A stretch of 64,000 nt of DNA, from NCBI GenBank assembly GCA_036417435.1, contig CM070918.1:34370023-34434022 (forward strand). Direction: 5' to 3'. This DNA is from Inia geoffrensis. Its lineage: Eukaryota; Chordata; Mammalia; Artiodactyla; Iniidae. Within the stretch, counting starts at the first letter, position 1, and each line of letters opens with the position of its first letter. The notes beneath the pieces were generated by a model. It saw nothing but the letters and a program-made list of their open reading frames with translations, ran no database searches and had not been told where the DNA came from. Position numbers and translations under genes: made by a program. Positions 36,600-49,185 of the stretch are shown here, piece by piece.

Positions 36600-36990
36600 G
36601 CCTAGACCCTGTGCTCAGACCCATACAAGACCACTTGCAGGCATTATCATCTAACCCTCACAATAACATCACAAGATAGACACTATTGTCCCCATTTTCT
36701 AGATGAGGAAACTGAGGATCAGAGAGGCAAGGTGACTTTCCTAAGCAAAGCTGAGACCCAAAGCAATGGGTTTTCTACCTCTAAAACCAAACTCCAGCAA
36801 GATCACAAAATAATCACATTCACTCATTTGTTGCTTTACAAAATGCTTTCAAACGTGTTCTGGATTTTGTATCTATGACCGTCCTATAAGGTTGGTAGGA
36901 GCACCCCCATTTCACAGGTGAGGACGCTGGAGCTCAGCAATGTTATGTACATCACCCAAGAGTTCCAGGACTGGGAGAATGAAAGGTAGG
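36600..36990 (-). repeat. Two adjacent reversed MIR relics
   Basis: The first (about 36600-36800) has CCCATTTTCTAGATGAGGAA and CAGAGAGGCAAGGTGACTTT. The second (about 36835-36990) has CCCATTTCACAGGTGAGGAC and CTGGAGCTCAGCAATG. Each repeats the same MIR core, so there are two insertions. Confidence 0.65.
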
Positions 36991-37269
36991 CACCCCCCAA
37001 CCTTATCATGGCGGCCCAGTCACTGGGGGGAGAGAAGACAAGAGACATTCCAAACCTCACAGAGTTCATGCTCTTAAACACTTGTAAAAGCTTTAAGATC
37101 CAGACAAAATCCAGACCTAAGTGCAAAGGTTACTGGAGTTGGGATTTTATTGCCAGATGTAAATCCATCTTCTCTAAGACCTGCTCCAGGTCCCTTGTGC
37201 CTCACTTGAAATATTTCATGTGTGCTGAATGGATCTGTTGGCTCCCTGTTGCCTTCGTAAATTATGAAT

Positions 37270-37785
37270 TCCAAATTTCTTGGGGCCTGCATCCAGCAGA
37301 GGTAGTTCCAGCTGCCCCCCTCCAAGCCCTGAATGGAGGACAGCTTTGCTCCACTCCTGGGGATTGCCCTGATTTACTCTTTGATCCACCATTTTGGACT
37401 GGGGAGGGTGGTGCTGCTTGGTTCATAACAGGTGACCCCTCAAGCCTCAGTGCCCAAGTTTGGACCATCACCCCATCATTCTGTGACCACGGATGATTGG
37501 TCCAACCATAATAATACTAGACCAAAAATGGACCAATCAGATTCTCTCTCTCAGGAATATGACACTTATTAAAAGGGACATAGCTATTGGAGGCCGAGAC
37601 TGCTTAATGGCAGCCTTCCGGAGAGAAAGTCTTTGAGCCTCTTGCTGAGACCTCTGGATATGTTTCCCTAAAGCGGGATTTCTAACTCATCCTTTCATCC
37701 ACTGCTCATTTACCTTTTTGTTCTTAACTGAGCCAGGCTCCATCTGTTGCAGCAACCAAAAGAATCTTGACTAATACCTGTGTTA
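37270..37785 (+). mobile_element. LTR-like repeat, family uncertain
   Basis: The end reads GCAACCAAAAGAATCTTGAC followed by TAATAC, a terminus typical of several mammalian LTRs. A CACTTATTAAAAGGG TATA-like stretch lies about 200 bases before it. The left edge is uncertain. Confidence 0.45.
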
Positions 37786-38059
37786 AGCACCCACCCTCAA
37801 GACAGAGGCACATCATCTTCAGCCTTCCCACTGCCCATGACCTACTTTTCTGTATTTCTCTCCCAAACTCAGCAACTTTAGTCACTTTCTTTCGGAGCAC
37901 CTACAGAATGGTACCGCTTGGAGGGTGGGATAGGAAATAAGCTGACAGTGTGTACTGGGCAAGGGTTAGAGCTCTAGAAGATGCTGCATCTCATCGGCTT
38001 TGTCATTTATGACACTGCTAGATCCCAGAGCAGCTAATCAGAGACTCAGTGGGACCCAA

Positions 38060-38395
38060 CACCCTTTTCAGTCTGCCCCCATCACCTTCTCTGGCCCCAT
38101 CCCATCCATGCCTTCCCATATACCCTATGATGATCCCCAATATCTCACTTCATGGCTCTGCCTATGCTGATTTCCTCTCTTACCTGGAATGCCCCCTCCT
38201 CCTTCTCTGATCAAAAACCCAGCTTGCCTGTCACAGCCAGATCATTTCCTGATCTTCTGCACAAGCTATAAGGCACAATTAGTTAAGATTAGTCACTCCC
38301 ATTGCCCTTTATGCTTATTCTCCCTCATTACACTTAACGTGTTATGGTATTACTATCTGATTTATTTCAAGTCTGTGCACCCATTGGACTAGTTG
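38060..38395 (+). repeat. L2-like LINE relic
   Basis: TCTTACCTGGAATGCCCCCT, CAGCTTGCCTGTCACAGCC and ATCTGATTTATTTCAAGTCT fit L2 3' sequence. Confidence 0.6.
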
Positions 38396-38472
38396 TTATT
38401 TAAATACGTCTTCCTTCATAGGATTAATGCCACCAAATTACCTATTATGTGTCTATGTAGATAGAGGACTTC

Positions 38473-38599
38473 TAGGTTCCTTCCTTCCTTCCTTCATTTC
38501 TTTCTTTCTTCCTTCCTTTCTTTCTTTCTTTCTCTCTCTCTCTCTCTCTTCCTTCCTTCCTTCCTTCCTTCCTTCCTTCCTTCCTTCCTTCCTTCCTTC

Positions 38600-38653
<54 letters not shown>

Positions 38654-38654
38654 C
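38473..38654 (+). repeat. (TTCC)n/(TTTC)n/(TC)n microsatellite
   Basis: A 180-base pure pyrimidine tract: TTCC units, a TC run near 38533-38548, more TTCC, then TTTC units. Both strands give false Phe/Leu/Ser or Lys/Glu/Arg ORFs. Confidence 0.95.
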
Positions 38655-39104
38655 CATCCATCCTAAAACAAGAGATGCAACCTCATGGAGGAAAAGTCTG
38701 CAAAGGTCCACTTCTTAAATGCTTAAGTAGAATGTATCATAAATGCTTCCCTGTAAGTGTGCCTAGCTCTGCACATAACTAAAGGGGAAAGTGTACAGAG
38801 TGGGGTGAAAGAGAGTAGAAGATGGGGAGCCGTGTAAAGGGAGGGCTAGCAAAGAAGAAAGAAGGTCAGTCTCAGTAGATCCTCCTCGTGCTGTTGGCCA
38901 GCTTCTGTGTGACGTAAGTCCTTTTAGAACATGGTCTTCCATCAGGAGGGCTCATTCAAATGTCCCATGGACATGAAGAGAAAAAAATACTGATCTCTGT
39001 ACTGAGGAATAATACACACATGTCCAAAAGAGGAATACCTATGTGCATGTTGGAAAGAGGTACAAGTAGATGGTCAAGTGAATAGGAGGATACTCGTTGT
39101 GTAT

Positions 39105-39310
39105 AAAGTAGCAAATGTTTCTGAGTGGTCGCAATGTACCAGGGACAGCTCTTTGTGCTGTACCTAATAATTTATTAAATCGTCAGAAGAAACTGTGGTA
39201 AGCTTGTTTTTCTCATTTGCTTGGTGGGGAAATTGAAAAACAGGAATTAAGAAACTTATTCAAGATAATCATGGCTGGAAAGTGTTGGAGCCACAATATA
39301 GGCAGCCTGT
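39105..39310 (-). repeat. MIR relic, reverse, diverged
   Basis: CAATGTACCAGGGACAGCTC and GGGGAAATTGAAAAACAGGA followed by AAGAAACTTATTCAAGAT follow the reversed MIR order. Confidence 0.5.
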
Positions 39311-39375
39311 ATATCATGCAATACATATAGGCTGCCTACATCCAGACCGCCAACCCCCGTGCTATACTGTCATTA

Positions 39376-39378
<3 letters not shown>

Positions 39379-39417
<39 letters not shown>

Positions 39418-39470
39418 AGAGAGAGAGAGAGAGAGACGGAGAGAGACAGAGACAGAGAGACAGAGATTGA
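39379..39470 (+). repeat. (GT)n/(GA)n compound microsatellite
   Basis: About 17 GT units (39380-39413) pass into GA and GACA units to about 39470. Confidence 0.93.
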
Positions 39471-39809
39471 GAGATTATATATAGTTTATACTTATATGGC
39501 TTATATTAACATAGAAATTTCTGGAAGGCAGCCAAGAAACTGTTAGGAGTCTGTGCCTCTGGAGAGTGGGGATGAAATAATCAGATGACTTACTTGTCTC
39601 TTTGCAACCCCACTACACTGTCTCTCTGGAATTCATTCAGCTGTAAGTAATAGAAAACCCAATTAACAGAGACTTAAACAAAACCAGTTTATTTGTCTGA
39701 CATAACCAGAAGTCCAGAGGTAGTGTTTTACTGGCTCCCTGATAACAGGGCTACTTCTGTGCAATTAGCTTGACCTTGCACTCTTGGTAACTCTCCTTCC
39801 TTGCTTTAT

Positions 39810-40016
39810 TTTTTCCTCTACAGCATTTGTCTTCGTCTAGCATCTCTATATTTTACCTGTGTACCTTGGTTATTGTCTGTCTCTTGCACCAGAATGTCAG
39901 CTCTAGGAGGATAGGAAATTTTTTTGTTCACAGCTGTATCCCAGCACCCTAGAATCCTACCTGGTACAGAGTTAGTGCTCAATAAACATTTGTTGAACCA
40001 GTGAATGAATGAATGC
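39810..40016 (+). repeat. L2-like LINE 3' end
   Basis: TTGCACCAGAATGTCAGCTC, CACAGCTGTATCCCAGCACC, and the diagnostic end GCTCAATAAACATTTGTTGA with GAATGAATGAATG. Confidence 0.8.
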
Positions 40017-40369
40017 TGCCGCTGCAGTCATCACATCCATGTTCAAGACTGAAAAGAGAGGGCAAGTGCCACCATTGCTTCTGTCCTCTTTTATCATGAA
40101 AACAAGTGCTTTCCCAGAATCCTCCACACAGACTTCCCCTGCATCCTATTGGCCGGAATTGGTTCACACGGCACGCTCCTCTTCCCCATACAAGGATGCC
40201 AGAATCCAGGAGTAGGTGGTTACAACTTCACATGGCCACCCCAGCCAACATCAGGACGTGCTTAGCCAGGAAGAAGCAAGGAGTGGGTATCAATTAGACA
40301 ATCAATCATATCTCCCACAGGTAGTCTGACTTTTTACCACATGAATATTCTACTTTAATTTTATACATT

Positions 40370-40868
40370 CCTTTTTCAATTTTTTTCTTTTTTAATTTTT
40401 TAATGTTTTAATATTTTTATTTTATATTGGAGCATAGTTAACAATGTTGTGTTAGTTCCAGGTGTACAGCAAAGTGATTCAGTTATACATATATATGTAT
40501 CTATTCTTTTTCAAATTCTTTTCCCATTTAGGTTATTACAGAATATTGAGCATAGTTCCCTGTGCTATACAGTAGGTCTTTGTTGGTTTATCTATTTTAA
40601 ATACAGTAATGTGTACACGTCAGCAACATGGATGGACCTGGAGATTATCATACACTAAGTGAAGTAAGTGTGGCAGAGGAAGACAAATATGATATATCGC
40701 TTATATGAAGAATCTAAAAAAAATGATACAAACAAACTTATTTACAAAACAGAAACAGACTCACAGACTTAGAGAACAAATTTATGGTTACGGCAAGGGG
40801 GAGAGTGGGGGGAGGGATAGATTAGGAGTTTGAGATTGACATGTACTCACTGCTATATTTTACATTCT
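40370..40868 (-). mobile_element. L1 3' end with 5' inversion (twin priming)
   Basis: Bases 40370-40620 are an L1 3' end in reverse orientation (T-rich start, then GTTCCAGGTGTACAGCAAAG). At 40621 the orientation flips: 40621-40868 are L1 3'-region sequence on the + strand (AACATGGATGGACCTGGAGA). The two pieces are consecutive parts of one L1 3' region, the signature of twin-primed reverse transcription. Confidence 0.85.
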
Positions 40869-41099
40869 TCTTGAATACAGATGTCCAGGCCACACTTGAG
40901 GCTTGCTCAAATTCTCAGAGGGCGAGGCTGGGCGTGTGTGCCTTTTAAAGATGCTCAAAAGATTTCGATGCACCATCCATGATAAAAAGAACTTTCCAGA
41001 GAGTCTGTGCTTATAAGTAGCAGCAGAGGAGTTTTTAAGTCCTGGAAAAGGAAGTGTGACCTGACTCCCAGAGAGATGTGAGCCCAAGGGACCTTTGTA

Positions 41100-41245
41100 G
41101 ATCATGGAACTCAGGCTTTCCATTTTGCAGCTGAGTAAACTGAGGTTTCCAGAGGGACAGAGAATTGTCTAAAGCCTCCCAGGCAATCAGTGGCAGGGCC
41201 AGGGCTAGATTCCAGCATTGTCTCTCAAACCAGTGCTTTGCTCCC
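41100..41245 (-). repeat. MIR relic, reverse
   Basis: CCATTTTGCAGCTGAGTAAA and CAATCAGTGGCAGGGCCAGG mark reversed MIR. Confidence 0.65.
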
Positions 41246-42179
41246 CATAAACTCTTGGCCACGTTTTTCGCCATCATCAAGTGTTTACAGCCAGGGGCAG
41301 CATCCTCCCATTACTCACACTTAACTTTTACAGAGAAACAAACAACCAAGTATCAACTTTCCCTTTCTCCGTGAACTGCATAATCTACAGTAATAAATTA
41401 GTCCGGAAGCAAAAAGATGCCCTTAATCCCCACACTGCTTTCTCATATCCCTGTGGTGTTTATAATGTAAAAGGAGTTTTAGTGGTTAATATCCACTTTC
41501 AGGCTTCCCCTTTATATATGTATAAATTTATATTTCATAATGATTGTTGCAGGTTTCCCCTCTGCTCTGCCCCTGCCCCTGAGCTAGAGGGTGACACAGG
41601 AAATGGTTTATGTTCTCCGGTCTACACTGACAGTCTAATCCTGCTTGTGTATTTCATGCTGTCTCCGTCAAGTCCATTTTCTCTTGGCTACTGTGCCCAA
41701 TGTCTCCATCTCCACGGACTCAAAGCAGCATATGCCTGGAGCAGATATAGGCAGTCCCCCTCTGAAGGACTACAGCTTTGGGGCAGAGGGTTTCAGAAAT
41801 GCAGGTGAGGAGACCCAAGGTCCTGTTGGTGGATTTATTACTGTTGATTAAATGCCTCATACTCGGTGCCGTGCCTGTGTGATTGCTATGAACAGTGCAA
41901 ACTTTCTCTTCTGAGCTCTCTGTTAGAATAAACCTGAACAATCAGAAAGCAGAAGCATGTGTGGCTTTAAAACTGCCAGGGGAAATCTGATATAGCAAAA
42001 CCCAAATGAAAGAGCAAGGTACCGCCTTCGCAGAGTTGGGAAGAGCTGCCAGGCTACCTCCCAAAGCCTGTATAGAAATCCAAGGTCAGACTTCATGCTT
42101 TCTTGCAAAAGGTGCTAGAACCCCTGAGAGGAACAAGCATCAATTCAGAGACCCGTTGGTGCCCGGGGTTGTCTCAAAT
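41246..42179. other. Intergenic DNA, mostly unique
   Basis: No clear repeat. A 175-codon + strand frame at 41281-41808 lacks family resemblance. An imperfect GTAATATGGGTA-type duplication occurs just beyond, near 42320-42370. Confidence 0.5.
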
Positions 42180-42310
42180 GCTAATCGGTTATGTGACCTG
42201 AACCAGAGGCTTAATCCCTCTGAACCCCAGTTGCTCATCTATGAAAAGAGGATAAGAAAACCTCCCCTATTTAACCTCCAGAGTGACTGGGAGAACGGAA
42301 GAAAGCAACT
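42180..42310 (+). repeat. MIR relic
   Basis: GGTTATGTGACCTGAACCAG, TAATCCCTCTGAACCCCAGT and CTATGAAAAGAGGATAAG follow the MIR order. Confidence 0.6.
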
Positions 42311-42904
42311 TATGAACCTGTAATACAGGTAATATGGGTAATGTAATACCCATGTAATATGGGTAGATTTGAAGCAACTGAGTCATAGGTGCCCTAAAAT
42401 TCCAGCTCTGTATTGCTCCCTACCCTATGCCCATCAGCCAATATTTATAAGAGATGTATTTTCCTAGCCATTTAGACATTATATATGGCCCTAGTCTTCA
42501 GTCAAAGGCAATTGTAAAAAATATCCGCTGAGAATCCAAGGTGCTGGTGTCAACAGGACAAAAATATCTATTTAGCTGCTCCATTTTTTTTTCATTTCTA
42601 TGCAGATATTTGGTATTACATAGACTTAAAAACGTAGGGAAAGCCAACCACCTGCTATACAAAAGAACATAGCAGCAGTTCAGATCATTTGTTTATTAGG
42701 TGAGGTGGTTATTTCTTGAAACTGCATCATCTCAACAGTTAAGCATTTAATTGGAAATGTTATCTTCCCCAGACTTTAAGGCCAACAGCTTCAGTTCAAG
42801 CCCCAGATTTTCAGAACTAGCTCTATTACACTGGGCAAGTTAAGCTCACTTAGGCTCAAACTTCTGTAAAACAAAACAAATGATATCTAATTTCAGGTAT
42901 ACAT

Positions 42905-43280
42905 TATAGCTCAACTGTAAACCCCACAGGGACAGAGATTTTCATTGTCTCGCTGCACTAAATCCGCAGCCCCTAAGTCAGTGCTCTTAAATAACAAGTG
43001 CTCAATGAATGCTTGGTGAAGGAATGAAGGAAGGGTAACATAAAAAGTGCTTAACCTCATGCCTAGAGTCTTGTGAGCATTCAGTAAACATTAAGCAGCT
43101 TTCCCAAATTATTACGGTGCTAGATAAGTGATTTCAGGATGATGCTAGAATATTTAACTCATTCAAATGCAGCGTGCATGAGGGCAGGAACCTGTTTCGT
43201 TTAGTGTTGAATCCTTACCTCCTTGAACCATGCCCAGCATTCAGTATACACTCAGTAAATATCCGCTGAATGAATGATAT
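42905..43280 (+). repeat. Two L2-like LINE 3' ends
   Basis: Two similar units: about 42905-43030 (CACAGGGACAGAGATTTTCA, AAGTGCTCAATGAATGCTTG) and about 43165-43280 (GAGGGCAGGAACCTGTTTCG, CACTCAGTAAATATCCGCTG, AATGAATGA). Confidence 0.65.
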
Positions 43281-46200
43281 GGGCTGTTTTTCCCAGACAG
43301 GCCACGTGCTAGTTGAAGAGAAAGACCAGCACCGGGATTTTCTTATATTCTCACCTGGCCTGTGTGTGCACAAAAGATATTCAGGCATTCATAGCATGGG
43401 AGGACTGCAGACTAACAGGGGCTCAAGATTGCTTAGAACCACCACCATCTGTCAATAACACGTAAGTGTCATGGGTGCTGGTTTTGACTCCAAGTAACAG
43501 AAACATCTTCTATTACCCCCGAAACTCTCCCTGCAGACAGAATTTCGGGAGAAAATCGCACGAGAAAATACTCACTGAGAAATTCCACAACCTCTGTCAC
43601 TATGAAAAATGTCATGGAAAAGGATTTTTCTTATAAAACAGCAACTTATGAAAGCAATCAGTGCTGGAAAGCTCAAAGATAGATGACGGAAACAAGAAGA
43701 ACAGATCCAACAGCTCTGGTTTTATGAATAGACGATTCCACCACCCCACTCATTTGTAAGATTCTCCTGAGATCTTTTTTTTACAGCAGGTTATGAATCA
43801 TCTTCACGGTATCTTTAAATGGATGATCAATACTGTATTTTCCCATAAAATGTTTGGTTTGAAATCCGATTTTAAGTGCATTAGAGTTTTTGTACACCGA
43901 ATGGGTGAATGCCATAATAAATTGTCATCAAATATGAAAGAAATATAGCAGAGATTAATTGCCGTATTTATTTATGAGTCTATAAAATACCTTGTGATGG
44001 TCCTGGCACATTTTTGGGATACCAATTTGAACCTTCAGGAAAGTTAAAAGCATTAAAAGAGACTGCAAGGAGATTTATTATCAGAATGTTTTTAATTGCA
44101 GACCCAAGCAGACATGCAGGTATTAGAATGGCTATGCCCTTAATGGGCATGTCTCATGTGTTTCTCTTTTTTTCCCCCCCCTTTAGAAATGATATACTTC
44201 CCATATTTTTATTGATTTGTGAAGATTTGTCATAAATTACTCTGGCTAGCACGTGACATCACAAATGGTCCCAGCTTCCCTAAAGTAGTGGGCTCCAGGT
44301 GGCACAAAAAAAGAAGGCTCCTGGCCTGTTCTAATGCTCAGCTTTACAAGTGGGAGATACCACAGTGAAAGAGAATACCAGCAGAATGCAGCTAACCAGA
44401 CAAAATGTATACGACTTGAAGCTGCGCATATTTTAATTGAAGCCTTAAAGTCTACGACAGTGAAATCCTTTGGGAAGAAGAATGACAAAACAGCATCTTT
44501 AAAAATTGCCTGTTAGCAACGGTCCAGTTAGATTGCTCTATGCAAAAACGCACAGTCCCTGGCTAGAGTCAGAGCCAGCACAAAATCAGCTCGCCTTCCC
44601 ACTTGTCTAAGCGATGACTCTGTCCCCTAAGTGTACACTCAAGACTGCTCCTAGGCCCTGTCGCACAGGGGAAAAAAGACATGGCATCTTATCCTAGCAA
44701 GTCCTTTTGTGTGGCTTCTTTCAGGTCTTTATTTTTTACATGCATTTTTTTCCCCAAAGACTTTGGCTTCAGAAGCTGTTCCCTGGCCTTCAAATCCATA
44801 CATCTGTCATTAACTTTCAATTTTAATTCCTTGAGATGCCTTGAGCTTATCATTAGAAAGATATCACCATCCAGAAGATTAAAATAATCAAGAATTTCTA
44901 TACATAAAACCTGCTTTGTAAGTGAGAAGTTAATGCACCAACCCCCTCCCCCAGTCTACTGATGCAAAAACAAAGATTAAAATATATATATAAATATATA
45001 TATAAATATATATAATTTGGTTAGTGACTATATATATACAGTCATATATATGTATATCTTATACATATATAAGATATATGTATAAGACAAATAGTCACTA
45101 ACCAAATTCCATTAATTGTTTTATAAACTGTCATAGATATATAGACATAATCTTGGCTGAATTTTTCAGAGGTTTTTTTTATTGTGGCTGGTTTTGTGTT
45201 TTTTTAGTTTTTTTTTTTTTTAATATTCTTATCCATAACAGCTGGGTCTGTTTGCTGTTTTCTATTTTAATTAATGACCATCATCAAATTTCTAAAACTC
45301 CCAAAGTATTACAGAAGTTCTTTCATAATACAAGTTGATATAAAAGCATATAGTAGAGACCCTGAACTAGTGTGCTTACTGCAACATCTCTTTAGGTATT
45401 TTCTCTGCTAAATTACACTGTGTCATCCCAGGGCACGACATCTCCAGCTGTATCTAGCTTTATGTATGTTTGAAATAAGGTCTTGTGGAAAGACCCAAAG
45501 TGGGGAGGTCTGATTTCTGGTTCCTCCTCTCTCATCTATTGGGTTATGTAATCTTAGATTTGCTTCCCACCTCTCCAGTTTCCTTATCATAAACCTTAAG
45601 TAAGGTAAAGCAGGGGTGTTTAGGATAGCCCCCAAGCAGGCTACAAATGCAAAAGAACAGCAAATAGCAAAAGCTATGATTTTTAACTCTAAGCTCAGGT
45701 TTGTACCTGGCTCACTGACACACCAGGATCGCTGCATTGTCTCGTTTTTTACTTTATCCAGAAGTTCATTCTTTCTTTCTATTTGCCAACCTTCCTGACA
45801 AGCAACATCAACACCCTCATCTGGGAATTATTGCCTTTTTATTTTCCCCTCCTGATGCCAGAGTTGCTGCTGACAATATGTATTCAGGCAAGGGGCTCGC
45901 TGTGTTTCACAATCAGATGCCATGCACACTACTTCCGTCAAAACAATTAGTGTTCATTTCGGTTTCACTCGGGGAGACCTGCGGTGACTGATCAGTATAA
46001 ATTATAGATGCTTCTGTCCAGATGCACTTGTTCATTCATGCATAGATTTGAGGAAATTTCACTCTTCCCAGTTCAAAAACAGTCACTAAAAATCTCATAC
46101 TTAAAAAATGTAATTTAGCACATTTTCATCGGTGTTATTTTATCCATATACTCACGCATTCCATCTATGATTTGAGGCATTTGAAGTTGAGTTGGGGCAT

Positions 46201-47879
46201 TTAGGAGTGGTCATCCCCTCCCTGTAAAGTGTGCTGTCTTTCTAAATCATTAGGAAACGATGGCTGTTTAACTCAAAATAGTGCAGTGTGATTGTTTTGC
46301 GTGTATGGTACCTGCACTCAGGTTTACTGTCAAGACACATCCTCTACTCTGCCTGCTTAGGACCTTCAGTGCATTTCAAGCAAAGCAACATGAACTTCAA
46401 ATAAACGATGTGGATTGATGCTCTCCCTCCTCCAAATAGGCCTTTGACTGTTGACTTTGTTTTAATGAGCAGCTAGAGGAACTACCAGGGCATGTGGCAT
46501 AATACAACAAAAGAATCTGCATCATCTGTGTAAAACACTTTAGGTGGAATGACTCCCTTAAATAGAACTGGGAGGGTCTGTATTTCAGAGGCTTATTTAC
46601 TTGCTTCAGTAAAATTCAATGCGTACACATAGACAATTGGGCATTTTTCCCAAAACTAAATGAGACGGTGCTGAATAAAGCAATGAAAAGCCAGCACGGT
46701 GGAGAAGCTCAGAGCACTTTGGCTGCAGAGCTGAGTGTCTGTCGACAGTCAGGAGGACAAGAGCAAATTCCACAGCAGCTTCCCTGAAGCACTTTCCAGG
46801 AAAGACTTCTTTTCACCTGAGGTTTCTGCCAGTCAGAGGTTGATACTGGTTGAACCTGATGGTCTGGTTTTGTAATGAGGGCCCCAAAATAATGGGAAAA
46901 GGCACACTTCATAGGACCCCTTTTTAGGGAACACAGACCCCTTTTCAAGGTGGTGACAATCAAACGTCAGCGGCACCAGGTAGGTTTGCTTTGGGCGCAG
47001 CCTCTCCCCAGGAAAGAAATGTTAAATCAAGGTCTCCCATGTCTGGAAATTGCAGCCTTCCTCCCCAAGACCTCCTGATACCTTAAAGCAACTTTGGACA
47101 CAATAGAAAGATGCCTTAACAGAAAACCTGCTCTTTTGTTTGTTTTCTTTTCTGCAGATGAAGAAAAATGTTGAAGCCTCTTCAGAGTCTCACCTCCCAA
47201 TTCACTTCACCACTGGTTCTTCCTCCTCTTTTCTTTCTCTTTTGAAAAATTTTGTTGCTTTTCTCGAATCCTGGAGAGCAAAGACAAGAGGTAGGCCTGG
47301 AGGCCCTGCACACAGCATTGATACCGCGGAGGTCTTATAAATCAGCTGAAAATCAATAAATTCTATATGGTAGTTTCTCCTTTGCAATCAGATTGCCCGG
47401 GGACAGAACTAATACTGTTTCTTCACCACCCTCCCCAGTTTTCTGTCATTAAAAAAAAAAAAAAAAAAATCTGCTTAGGAACGAATGGGCAATCAAAGTT
47501 GCTGAGTAAGTATTTCAACTACCTAATTTTATTACTTTACAATTGACATACCTTCCCTCTGGAAATGTTTGCAATTAATTAATTAGCAGTAACCTTCCCC
47601 AAGGGACTAATTTAATGAATTCTCTCCAATTCTTACGTTTAAAAAAATAGCTTAGATGTATCCAAGCTGCAAACGTGTAGATGGCTCCAAAGTGCATTTT
47701 GAAAAATCGAGGGATCTTATCTATTACGGTGAATTTTTATCACTAAATCAATCCGGCGATAACTATAATTCTTTTTCTAACTAGGAGTTTCCCGGGTTGA
47801 ACGCAAGGTTTCTCCAAGGTAACGACACTGTAGCAGCAGCCGGGAAACCTCGCTGGGTTTGTTCGTATTTAGAATGGAG
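43281..47879. other. Long repeat-free block upstream of IRX6, candidate enhancer region
   Basis: For 4.6 kb I see almost no transposon relics, only the palindrome at 45014-45108 and a 19-A run near 47451-47469. Composition is AT-rich with many TAAT/ATTA cores, for example CAATTAATTAATTAGCAG at about 47573-47590. Mammalian IRX clusters are surrounded by many conserved noncoding enhancers, so this block 2-7 kb before IRX6 is a natural candidate. Conservation cannot be measured from one sequence. Confidence 0.45.
45014..45108. repeat. AT-rich palindrome with 18-bp perfect arms
   Basis: AATTTGGTTAGTGACTAT at 45014-45031 is the exact reverse complement of ATAGTCACTAACCAAATT at 45091-45108. Inside lies a second hairpin, 45058-45086, with 13-bp arms and a 3-base loop. 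A TA-rich run precedes it at 44980-45013. It may be a small hairpin-type element or a cruciform-forming site. Confidence 0.9.
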
Positions 47880-49185
47880 CTTGTTCTCCTGTTAATAATC
47901 TCTTAGGCGGAGGAGTCTTCGGTTTGCGCTTATCCAAGCTCGGTGCGCGTTCTGCAGAATATGTAAAGAAAAAAGAAGCCGATGTCCTTCTAAAGACGTC
48001 GCTGGCTTCCGGGCCTACCCCGTCTCCTCTGAAAGGTGCCGAAGGAAAGCTCGCGGCCAGGGATTCCGGGCCAGGACCCCAAACCTTGTCCGTCCCCTGG
48101 GCTTCCTCCTTGCCTCGCCAGAACCCAGGGCAGGGATCCGGGTTGTTCCTAACCTCCGCGCCACACGTTCTTGCGTTTCAACTAGAAAATAAAGCCGGGC
48201 CCTTGAACCAACCCCGCCGCCCCGATTCCTCCGGGGAGGTGCAGAGAGGGCCTGGGGGAACGTTTTTGTAAACTGTAAAGCGCGGTGACCCCGTGAGTGA
48301 AAGGCGAGGCATTCGATCCCGGTAGCATCCCCCGAAACGCCAACCACCACCACCACCACCACCAGGCCGGCAGCCCCTTTACGCCCCCAGACGTCGCAGG
48401 TTAGAGGCCCTCAGCGGGGAGGCTCCGGGCCTGGGGACTGAGCCTTTGGGAGTGCAGGATATACGGTGCTTGCAAACTGGCGACCGCTTGCCCAGGAGCC
48501 AGGCCTGGAGGACGCGGCCCCCTCCCAGGCACCAACGAGCTCGTCCGCCCACCGGTGCCCTTTTGAGAGACCCTGGGATGGAGGGGGTGGTCAGACCGCT
48601 AGGCCCAGGCAGGCGTCCCGGCGGAGCGCAGGGAATGGGCCGCCCTCCCCGCGCGCTGAACCGCGGCTCGCCAGCGCCACCCCCAGCGGAGCGCGGCGGC
48701 TGCAGCTCGGCCCCAGCGCCTTCCTGCGGCTCCCCGCTCCCCCGTGGACACAGCTCGCCGTGCGCACGAAGCAGCCAAGTCTCGGCTTCGGAGGAGACGC
48801 CCAGGAGTCTCAGCCCGTGGCCTGCAGATGCCAGGGGTCAGACTTGGCGAGTTTCCTGGCGGAGTCCGAAGGGGGGAATCTGAACCTTGACCTCGAGGGG
48901 GCGCTATTCGGCCTATTGGAGGGCCTGAAAGCCGCAGAGAAGCCCCGGGGTCAAGGCCTGGCAAAGCCCCGGGCATGGAGAGCCTGCATCGAGCTAGAGT
49001 CCTAGGGAGACTGGGGCGGGGAGCCAGGTCCCCGAGTACAAAGACGGCCGGAACAGTGGGATCCACTGACGCTGCCCAGCGCTGCCCCAGCGAGCTCGGG
49101 GCCTGTGGCGCGAACAAACTTTCCTGCAGCGGAGGGGCGGGGGGTGGGGGGACCGGGCTGGAGGCTTCTCCCCCGAGCTTCTGCT

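Noticed and set aside
38427..38711. Phe/Leu/Ser-rich and Lys/Glu/Arg-rich frames
   Set aside because: They are translations of the TTCC/TTTC microsatellite.
48015..48362. Minus strand frame starting with a Val run
   Set aside because: It starts in the CAC/CCA trinucleotide run and has no family match.
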